A DNA stretch of 5,257 nucleotides from assembly GCA_028707745.1 (NCBI GenBank), contig JAQWAJ010000044.1, positions 3,824-9,080 of the forward strand, read 5' to 3'. Shown here piece after piece: positions 1-5,257 of this stretch. Under the pieces are notes generated by a model, which was given only the letters and a program-made list of their open reading frames with translations, was not told the origin of the DNA and searched no databases. The first letter of the stretch is position 1; each line of letters starts with the position of its first letter. A program made the translations under genes and the position numbers. This DNA is from Bacteroidales bacterium (lineage in GTDB: Bacteria > Bacteroidota > Bacteroidia > Bacteroidales > UBA12481).

Positions 1-1638
1 AGGCTCGATGTTAAGTTTGTCGCTTACAAAGCCCCCTAACGCTTTGGTTAATGCTTCAAGGAATGCATCGCGGTTTGAGGAGTCCAGAAATTTCCGGGCC
101 TGAGCCAGTCGTTTGCGGCTGATGGTGTTGGCTTTCCTGAACCGGCTGCCCTCAACATCGGCCTGATCTTTAAATCGTGATCTGAAGTAAACGATAACTC
201 CTGCAAAGGCAAGGATGAGAAAAACAATTGCAAACAGGTAACCTGTCGAGGCAAAGAAGTAATGTCCACGAGTCCGGAAAATGGCTTTACCGGTTTTGAT
301 GAACCGGATGTCCTGTCCGATAACCCTGCGATCTTCTTTGCCGGGTGTACTGATGACCGTTGTTTCCGTATCACCTTCACCTTTGGTGACATTGATTCTC
401 ATGATATCGCTGGTGAAAGTTTTAAAACTTCCGGACGACGGATCAAAATAGCTAAAACTCCAGGCAGGAATTTCAAATGCACCTGCATGCCTTGGAATAA
501 TCAGGTATTCAAATGATTTCGACCCAGTAATGCCATTATTTCCAGCATCAATATTATCAGTGATTTTGGGGTCATATACTTCCAGGTCAGCCGGAAACCG
601 GAAAGAGGGCAACTCAATGAGTTTGAGGTTTCCATTGCCCTGGACATTGACTTTCAGGGTAATGGCTTCATTGGTTTTAACCTCATGTTTATCAATGTTT
701 GCAGTGATGGTAAATTTGCCGACTGCACCATTGAAACCAGCTGGTTGATTCTCAGGGAATGGCTTAACATTGATGTCAACCGAACGACTTTTTACTTTTT
801 TCGAGACCGTTTCGTAACTACCTCCAAAGAAATCATCGAACGGATTGCGTTGCCCTTTTCGCTGAACATTCACAAAGCATTCTATTTCAAACGGATCGAT
901 CGTGATCTTGCCTGTTTTTTGGGGTACCAGAACCGTCTTTCTCATGATCCCCATATTGTAAACTCGTCCATTGTAATTGACCCGCTCAAGGCTGACCTGT
1001 TCAGAGGTGGGAATTTCCTGATTCCAGAAGCCGCTGAAATCAGGCATCTTGATTTCACCAAAGCGGCTGAGCGCCACACGGGTATAGATTTTTATCGTGG
1101 CAAAAAGTTGCTCCCCCTTGTATACGTTTGTCCGATCGACCTCCACTTTAACAAAAAGATCTTCATTGTCGACGCCTTCAGAACTCCCTGCACCCTGTGA
1201 ATTTTGTCCGCCCTGACCTCCCTGTTTATCCTGGCCTCCTTTGACTACCTCGATTTTTAAAGTGGAACTGGTATAGGTTTTTCCCTTAACAACCACACTG
1301 GCGGCTGGTATGGTGAAAACGCCCGCTTGAGTAGCCTGAATATTGTAATTATAGGTATATGAGGATGATTGACTAACCTGGCCATTGATGATCTGGGTAC
1401 TCATGCTCGTTGATAGCATGGGACCGGAAAATAGAAATCCATCCAGCTTGGGACCGTTAAATCCATCGGCCTTTGCATTCACTGAATAGGATAACCTCGA
1501 AACTTCACCTACAGCCATGACCTTGGGGCCCTCTGCAGTTAGCTGAATTCCATCCTGAGCCAGGCAGGCGCCTGTTAACCACCAACCTGACAGGATAAGC
1601 AGTGATAATGCTTTTATTGACATGAGTTCTTTTTTCAT
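1..1638 (-). CDS. batD: BatD family protein, C-terminus cut by window edge
   Basis: The frame is open from an ATG at 1636-1638 to the left edge, giving 546 residues without a stop. Residues 1-27 form a signal peptide, with probable cleavage after CLA before QDG. Residues 28-133 are a beta-rich Ig-like region, 134-157 a Gly/Gln/Ser linker, and 158-295 a second beta region that begins with DLFVKVEVDRTNVYKGEQ and ends around NPFDDFFGG (265-273). A third beta region covers about 300-420, a membrane helix 462-485, and a basic helical cytoplasmic tail starts at 486. This is the BatD (oxygen tolerance) architecture; family members are usually slightly longer, so only a short C-terminus should be missing. 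The start is chosen because the ATG overlaps the batC stop (TAATG) and has AAGGA six bases upstream; Met6 at 1623 is an alternative. BatD is thought to work with BatA/BatB at the inner membrane, with most of its mass in the periplasm. The molecular role is unknown. Confidence 0.93.
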   Translation of the reverse strand, partial: MKKELMSIKALSLLILSGWWLTGACLAQDGIQLTAEGPKVMAVGEVSRLSYSVNAKADGFNGPKLDGFLFSGPMLSTSMSTQIINGQVSQSSSYTYNYNIQATQAGVFTIPAASVVVKGKTYTSSTLKIEVVKGGQDKQGGQGGQNSQGAGSSEGVDNEDLFVKVEVDRTNVYKGEQLFATIKIYTRVALSRFGEIKMPDFSGFWNQEIPTSEQVSLERVNYNGRVYNMGIMRKTVLVPQKTGKITIDPFEIECFVNVQRKGQRNPFDDFFGGSYETVSKKVKSRSVDINVKPFPENQPAGFNGAVGKFTITANIDKHEVKTNEAITLKVNVQGNGNLKLIELPSFRFPADLEVYDPKITDNIDAGNNGITGSKSFEYLIIPRHAGAFEIPAWSFSYFDPSSGSFKTFTSDIMRINVTKGEGDTETTVISTPGKEDRRVIGQDIRFIKTGKAIFRTRGHYFFASTGYLFAIVFLILAFAGVIVYFRSRFKDQADVEGSRFRKANTISRKRLAQARKFLDSSNRDAFLEALTKALGGFVSDKLNIEP

Positions 1639-2396
1639 TACCAATCCTTTATGGTTCTAACCTTACTGGCATTCGCCTTTTCCTTCTTAACCTTATCCTG
1701 AACCTTCTTCTCATCATTAGCCAGGGCTTCAAGCAATCTCTTTGCATCTTCTTTCGACATTTTCATCGACTGATCCTTGCTTTGCTGCTGATCGGCCTTT
1801 TGCTCTTTCTGATCCTGAGGTTTCTGTTGCTGATCTTTGTTTTGTTGATCTTTATTTTGCTGGTCCTTATTCTGTTGATCTTTCTGTTGTTGGTCTTTAT
1901 TTTGTTGATCTTTGTTCTGATCCTTATTATCCTGATTCTTATTGTCGTTCTGTTTCTGCTGATCCTGTTTCTTTTTCATCATTTGGGCATACGACAGGTT
2001 GTATTTAGTATCGAGATCTGCAGGATTGCGGCGCAAGGCATTTTTATAAGCTTCAATGCTTTCCTCAATTTTACCCGCCTGCAAAAGTGAGTTGCCCAGG
2101 TTATGATAGGCCTTTGCCGAATTTGATTTAACGGCATCGCTTGCAGCGGCTGCTTCAAACTGGTGTCCGGCTTCTTCAAATTTCTTTTGACGATATAGTG
2201 CGTCACCCAGGTTAAATTCGGCTATCCGATCGATCTTTTTATCTTCAGCAGCCTTACGATAGGCCTTTTCTGAGTTTTCAAATTTCTCATTTTTAAAGTG
2301 TCTGTTACCCTGACGGATTTCTCCCCGTCCGGACTGGGCATGCAGCTGTAATGCTGCTGCGCATAGCAATATGAGGCAACCAATCAGTTTTTTCAT
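1638..2396 (-). CDS. batC: BatC, exported TPR protein with Lys/Asp/Gln/Asn-rich tail
   Basis: A 252-residue protein. Residues 1-20 are a signal peptide (KK, hydrophobic core, cleavage after LHA before QSG), so the mature protein should be periplasmic; there is no other membrane helix and no convincing lipobox. About three TPR units follow, near 24-52, 57-87 and 95-127, the last with the typical AYHNLGNSLLQAGKIEESIEAYKNAL pattern split here as AYHNLGNSLL (96-105) and EESIEAYKNAL (111-121). A partial helix covers 129-141. Residues 143-209 are low-complexity Lys/Gln/Asp/Asn with repeated NKDQQ. A charged helical segment at 214-240 leads to the C-terminal KDW, an ending I recall from BatC relatives. 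The TPR part probably binds other Bat proteins, and the tail is probably disordered. The start overlaps the batB stop as ATGA and the stop overlaps the batD start as TAATG, which suggests translational coupling. BatE also carries TPRs, but the position after batB and the tail favour BatC. Confidence 0.92.
   Translation of the reverse strand: MKKLIGCLILLCAAALQLHAQSGRGEIRQGNRHFKNEKFENSEKAYRKAAEDKKIDRIAEFNLGDALYRQKKFEEAGHQFEAAAASDAVKSNSAKAYHNLGNSLLQAGKIEESIEAYKNALRRNPADLDTKYNLSYAQMMKKKQDQQKQNDNKNQDNKDQNKDQQNKDQQQKDQQNKDQQNKDQQNKDQQQKPQDQKEQKADQQQSKDQSMKMSKEDAKRLLEALANDEKKVQDKVKKEKANASKVRTIKDW
1645..1649 (-). promoter_or_regulatory. Shine-Dalgarno-like site of batD
   Basis: On the minus strand AAGGA lies six bases before the ATG at 1636-1638, inside the last codons of batC. 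It favours Met1 over the in-frame Met6 (1621-1623) as the batD start. It is a short match and Bacteroidota often start without such a site, so this is supportive rather than decisive. Confidence 0.4.
1824..1928 (-). repeat. NKDQQ-coding degenerate tandem repeat within batC
   Basis: BatC residues 157-191 are a run of NKDQ, NKDQQ and QKDQQ units with a 15-base period, sometimes with an extra or missing Gln. The five complete NKDQQ units (161-165, 166-170, 176-180, 181-185, 186-190) each use a different set of synonymous codons, for example AACAAAGATCAACAA and AATAAGGACCAGCAA. The repeat sits in a wider Lys/Gln/Asp/Asn-rich stretch (residues 143-209, bases 1770-1970). It is a coding repeat, not an intergenic or mobile one. 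Confidence 0.9.
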
Positions 2397-3445
2397 TTTA
2401 CTTCCCGTTTACCAAATAACTGAAGATTACGCAACCATTTATTTCTTCTGGTAACCATAATGAAATCAATGAATAAAAGGAACAGGGCGAATCCAACGTA
2501 ATATACAAACTGCTCATCATATTCCGAAAATACCTTCATCTGGATTTCCTGTTTTTCCATTTTGTTCATTTCATCGAGAATGGTGTTGAGTCCGGTACGT
2601 GAGGCAGTTGCACGCACGTATGTTCCACCGCCTGCCGAAGCTACCTGCCTTAACAAGTCCTCGTTCAGCTTACTGATGATCACATTTCCTTCATAGTCGG
2701 TCCGGTAATCCTTTTGTCCGCCATCTTTGGTCACCGGAATAGGAACGCCCTGGGCCGAGCCAATACCTATAGTATGGATGATTATGCCAGCTTCAGCAGC
2801 TTCTCTAGCAGCTTCTACTGCACCTTCTTCGTGGTTCTCCCCATCTGTGATGATCACAATGGTCCTGCTTTTTTCAGAATTCGGAGTAAATGACCTCATG
2901 GCCAGATGTATGGCGCTCTCAATGGCAGTACCCTGTTTAGGAACGATCTGAGTATTAATCGAATTAAGAAACAATTTGGCAGCCATGAAATCGGTGGTTA
3001 CGGGCATCTGAATATAAGCATCCCCGGCAAACACGATCAATCCGATTTTATCATTTTCAAGTTTGTCAATCAGCCTGCTGATGGCCATTTTTGCATTTTC
3101 AAGGCGGTTGGGCTGGATGTCCTCTGCCATCATCGAATTCGATACATCCAGAGCAATGATCATCTCAATTCCCTTACGTTTCACTTCTGACATCTTTGTT
3201 CCGAACTGTGGACGGGCAACAGCCAGTATCATGATCCCGAGAGCAGCCAGGCAGATGAAGAATTTGATCAAAACACGGGCCGATGAAAAATCAGGCATCA
3301 GGCGACCAATCATAGCCTGATCACCCCATTTAAGCAGTCGTTTCTGCTGATATTTCCTGGTAATCAGATACAATACGAAAAGTACCGGAATGATCACCAG
3401 ACCAATCAGTGCTTTTTCATCTTCGAACCTGAATGCGCTATTCAT
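2393..3445 (-). CDS. batB: BatB, membrane-anchored vWA-domain protein
   Basis: A 350-residue protein. Two N-terminal membrane helices lie at about 11-29 and 58-76, followed by the ARPQ motif (77-80). The vWA domain covers roughly 93-290. Its MIDAS metal site is complete: D100-V-S102-N-S104, T173 in QGTAIESA, and D201 in ITDGENHEEG. The shared AEDIQPNRLE segment is at 107-116. The loop GVPIPVTKDGG (233-243) is one I associate with BatB-type proteins. A third membrane helix at about 312-331 precedes a short basic tail. The vWA domain between helices 2 and 3 most likely faces the periplasm, though topology is an inference. vWA domains of this kind mediate metal-dependent protein binding, and partner proteins often depend on MoxR-type AAA+ ATPases. 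The gene follows batA after 28 bases and its TGA overlaps the batC ATG. It is named batB by position as the second vWA gene and by the GVPIPV loop. No Shine-Dalgarno site is visible. Confidence 0.94.
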   Translation of the reverse strand: MNSAFRFEDEKALIGLVIIPVLFVLYLITRKYQQKRLLKWGDQAMIGRLMPDFSSARVLIKFFICLAALGIMILAVARPQFGTKMSEVKRKGIEMIIALDVSNSMMAEDIQPNRLENAKMAISRLIDKLENDKIGLIVFAGDAYIQMPVTTDFMAAKLFLNSINTQIVPKQGTAIESAIHLAMRSFTPNSEKSRTIVIITDGENHEEGAVEAAREAAEAGIIIHTIGIGSAQGVPIPVTKDGGQKDYRTDYEGNVIISKLNEDLLRQVASAGGGTYVRATASRTGLNTILDEMNKMEKQEIQMKVFSEYDEQFVYYVGFALFLLFIDFIMVTRRNKWLRNLQLFGKREVK

Positions 3446-3473
3446 TACTTTTTGTCAGATAGTTAGTTGTGAA
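3446..3473 (-). other. batA-batB intergenic gap
   Basis: This 28-base AT-rich gap is the only non-coding DNA between genes in the window. The minus strand reads into AAAAAGTA directly before the batB ATG. There is no Shine-Dalgarno match, no hairpin long enough for a terminator and no room for a full promoter of its own, so batA and batB are most likely on one transcript. Confidence 0.6.
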
Positions 3474-4466
3474 TCAAGAGTTTTGTTTAAAAACGGTTAA
3501 CCTCAGTGCCATCTCAATCAGAAGCAGGATAAGAGCAAAAACCAAATACCGCTGGAACTCTTCTGTTTTCATATTGATTTCCTTAACATCTATCCTCGAT
3601 TTTTCCATTTTATCGATCTCCTGATAAATCTCCTTCAGTTTCTGGTTGTTTGTGGCCCTGAAATATTTACCTCCGGTCATGTTGGCTATTTCCTGCAGAA
3701 CACCTTCATCGATCTCAACCTTTACATTTTGGTATTGAATACCGAATGGGGTGCGGAAAGGATAGGGGGCTGTTCCCAATGTTCCTACTCCTACCGTATA
3801 AACCCGTATACCGAATGTTTTTGCGATCTCGGCAGCTGTAACAGGTGCAATTTCACCCCGGTTGTTCATACCATCGGTCAGGAGGATGATCACCTTGCTT
3901 TTAGCATCTGAATCCTTCAAACGGCTTACCGATGTGGCCAGTCCTAAACCGATGGCCGTGCCGTCTTCAATGATACCGCTTTGAATGCCCTGAAAAAGGT
4001 TTAAAAGAACAGCATGATCAGTGGTCAGCGGGCACTGCGTAAATGATTCCCCGCTGAAAACCACCAGCCCCATACGGTCATCCGGTCTGCCGGCAATAAA
4101 CTCCGAGGCCACCGCTTTCGAGGCTTCCAGCCGGTTGGGTTTGAAGTCTTCAGCCAGCATACTGCCAGAAATATCCATCGAAATAATGATGTCGATACCT
4201 TCAGTGGTGACGTTTTCCCACGAATTGGATGACTGTGGCCTGGCCACAACGATGATCAGTAATCCAAACACCAACTGACGCAGTGCAAACGGCAAGTGCC
4301 TCAAATAATATTTCCAGGTAACCGGACTTCCAGAAAACGGTTGCATGCCTGAAAGCTGTATAGTCGGAGTCTTTCGCTGCTGATGAAAAATATACCAGCC
4401 GATCATTGCAGGTATGAGCAGGGCTAAATATAATGCCTGCGGGTGCGCAAATTGAATACCGCTCAT
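3474..4466 (-). CDS. batA: BatA, membrane-anchored vWA-domain protein
   Basis: A 330-residue paralogue of the downstream BatB with the same layout. Membrane helices are at about 10-27 and 60-75, then ARPQ (75-78), a vWA domain at about 90-285, and a final helix near 306-325 with a very short tail. The MIDAS residues are all present: D98-I-S100-G-S102, T170 in EDGTAIGLGLA, and D198 in LLTDGMNNRGE. The AEDFKPNRLE segment is at 105-114 and the C-terminal part of the domain contains GGKYFRATNNQKLKEIY (265-281). The intact metal site implies an active ligand-binding domain, probably assembling with BatB, BatD and the upstream membrane protein and dependent on a MoxR ATPase expected further upstream. 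The ATG overlaps the preceding stop as ATGA and has GGAGGA six bases upstream, so the start is well supported. In the B. fragilis nomenclature the first vWA gene is batA. The physiological role remains uncertain; early work linked it to aerotolerance. Confidence 0.95.
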   Translation of the reverse strand: MSGIQFAHPQALYLALLIPAMIGWYIFHQQRKTPTIQLSGMQPFSGSPVTWKYYLRHLPFALRQLVFGLLIIVVARPQSSNSWENVTTEGIDIIISMDISGSMLAEDFKPNRLEASKAVASEFIAGRPDDRMGLVVFSGESFTQCPLTTDHAVLLNLFQGIQSGIIEDGTAIGLGLATSVSRLKDSDAKSKVIILLTDGMNNRGEIAPVTAAEIAKTFGIRVYTVGVGTLGTAPYPFRTPFGIQYQNVKVEIDEGVLQEIANMTGGKYFRATNNQKLKEIYQEIDKMEKSRIDVKEINMKTEEFQRYLVFALILLLIEMALRLTVFKQNS

Positions 4467-5257
4467 TTTTCATCCTCCATAACCGACGCGGGTTCCGTTT
4501 CTTCAACCGGTTTTCTGAGATTAACAACAGGCTTTGTCCTGATAATGAAGTCGTAAGCTGATTGTTGACTGGCTTCATGTTCCTCAGCAACCGGATACCA
4601 TTTAGCGAATTTTACCAAATCTGCCAGCTCAAGCAAAGCTTTAAGTTCTTTGCGTATACCTTCGTTAGTATAACCATTTCTGTTAAAATCACGCATAATA
4701 TCCTCGGTGGTTTGCTCCATGGCGGGCACATCGAATCTCCGTTCAATATATTCACGAAGAATATCGGTTAAACGACTGTAATACAACTTGATTTTTCCTT
4801 GCTGCCAGAGTTTTTCCTTCATCAGCTCATCCAGCTGTTCGAGAGCCAGCAAATGTGCCGGGATCACCGGTGCCGATGGCTTCTCGATAACATCGGGTTT
4901 TTGCTTTTTCTTCTTCAGATATCTCAGGTACAAAAGAACAATAGCGATCAGGAGCAAGCCGGCTAAAATAAATGGAAGAACCTCTGCTACAGTAACTTTC
5001 ATTTCGTATGGAAGCTTGATATCCGTAATACCTTTGGTCGTATCAACGGGCATCGCCATTACCTGAAGCGGAAGCACCTGTGTCTGAATACTATCGCGAT
5101 TATCATTGAACCGGAAAGTATATCTCGGAATAACAAATAAGCCGGTATCAAAAGAGGTTACCACGATCCTCTGTTGTATTTTCCAGATATGATTCTGCTT
5201 GCTGAGGGTATCGGGCTTTGATGCTGACAATACCTCAAGCTTTCCGGAAATGGAATC
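4463..5257 (-). CDS. DUF4381-like membrane protein of the bat operon, N-terminus cut by window edge
   Basis: The frame is open from the right edge to TGA at 4463-4465, giving 264 residues with no start in the window. The TTG at 5228-5230 can be read as a start but coding continues upstream of it without a stop and the sequence is mid-domain, so it is most likely an internal Leu. Residues 1-85 look beta-rich and extracytoplasmic, with VVTSFDTGLFVIPRYTF near 32-48. A membrane helix spans about 91-113, followed by a basic KKKKQK stop-transfer segment. The cytoplasmic part (about 130-240) is helical, with LDELMKEKLWQQGKIKLYYS (142-161), LTDILREYIERRF (163-175), a TTEDIM motif (183-188) and LADLVKFAKWYP (211-222). 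This resembles the DUF4381 type found between DUF58 and batA genes in Bacteroidota. It overlaps batA as ATGA, so the two are probably co-translated. The function is unknown; the layout is like that of BatD. The specific family name rests on recall and was not searched. Confidence 0.82.
   Translation of the reverse strand, partial: DSISGKLEVLSASKPDTLSKQNHIWKIQQRIVVTSFDTGLFVIPRYTFRFNDNRDSIQTQVLPLQVMAMPVDTTKGITDIKLPYEMKVTVAEVLPFILAGLLLIAIVLLYLRYLKKKKQKPDVIEKPSAPVIPAHLLALEQLDELMKEKLWQQGKIKLYYSRLTDILREYIERRFDVPAMEQTTEDIMRDFNRNGYTNEGIRKELKALLELADLVKFAKWYPVAEEHEASQQSAYDFIIRTKPVVNLRKPVEETEPASVMEDEK
4473..4478 (-). promoter_or_regulatory. Shine-Dalgarno site of batA
   Basis: GGAGGA on the minus strand ends six bases before the batA ATG (4464-4466) and lies within the final codons of the upstream gene. 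It is the strongest ribosome-binding match in the window and fixes the batA start. The other starts have a weaker site or none: AAGGA before batD, nothing clear before batB or batC. Confidence 0.6.

Noticed and set aside
48..392. Minus-strand 114-residue frame in another phase
   Set aside because: It overlaps the BatD membrane helix and cytoplasmic tail out of frame, and its composition is not protein-like.
820..849. A DnaJ-domain fusion in BatD
   Set aside because: Only the short FDDFFGG resemblance is present; there is no J domain or HPD motif and the region should be periplasmic.
685..1200. Plus-strand 171-residue open frame
   Set aside because: It lies wholly antisense to batD, whose minus-strand reading is continuous with a signal peptide, beta domains and a membrane helix. 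The plus-strand product resembles no family I know.
1564..1566. Possible lipoprotein cysteine (C25) at the end of the BatD signal peptide
   Set aside because: The residues before the Cys are T-G-A with Leu one place too far upstream for a good lipobox, and cleavage after CLA before Gln is a better fit.
1782..2090. Plus-strand 102-residue frame, extremely hydrophobic with repeated LLIF and LLLVFIL, like a membrane peptide
   Set aside because: It is the antisense reading of the NKDQQ-rich BatC tail: complements of Lys, Asp, Gln and Asn codons read as Phe, Ile, Leu and Val in this frame. There is no ribosome-binding site and the batC reading has family structure.
4201..4590. Minus-strand 129-residue frame bridging the upstream gene and batA
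   Set aside because: It is out of frame with both clear genes and has no recognisable domain, so it is a shadow of the overlap region.
5228..5230. TTG start for the right-most gene
   Set aside because: Coding continues upstream of it to the window edge without a stop, there is no signal peptide after it, and it falls within a beta-rich domain. An internal Leu is more likely.

Overview
The window is completely occupied by one minus-strand gene cluster, the Bacteroidetes 'bat' (Bacteroides aerotolerance-type) locus. Transcription runs from high to low coordinates: a DUF4381-like membrane protein cut by the right edge (4463-5257), batA (3474-4466), batB (2393-3445), batC (1638-2396) and batD, cut by the left edge (1-1638). 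No plus-strand gene is credible, there is no gene-free stretch longer than 28 bases, and I see no RNA gene, mobile element, CRISPR array or terminator.

The gene order, the paired von Willebrand factor A (vWA) membrane proteins with intact MIDAS residues, the TPR protein with a Lys/Asp/Gln/Asn-rich tail, and the BatD protein together point to a member of the Bacteroidota. Moderate base composition and the few Shine-Dalgarno sequences fit this, but I cannot name a genus. In related genomes the cluster normally starts with a MoxR-type AAA+ ATPase and a DUF58 protein and often ends with batE. Those would lie beyond the right and left edges respectively and are not visible here.

The genes are packed as a single transcription unit. 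The upstream gene/batA and batB/batC junctions are ATGA overlaps, batC/batD is a TAATG overlap, and only batA/batB has a gap (28 bases). The likely assembly is an inner-membrane complex. BatA and BatB present metal-dependent vWA domains between N-terminal and C-terminal membrane segments. BatD and the upstream protein each have a periplasmic beta-rich region, one membrane helix and a helical cytoplasmic domain, and these two cytoplasmic domains look related to each other. BatC is an exported TPR scaffold. A MoxR ATPase is expected to act on the vWA proteins. The cellular role (oxidative stress tolerance, envelope integrity or a chaperone-like function) is not settled in the family.

I do not find a novel system here. 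The points worth a second look are the shared cytoplasmic domain of BatD and the upstream protein, the BatC pentapeptide repeat whose five copies are all spelled with different codons, a DnaJ-like NPFDDFFGG motif in BatD, and the coupling pattern at the gene junctions.
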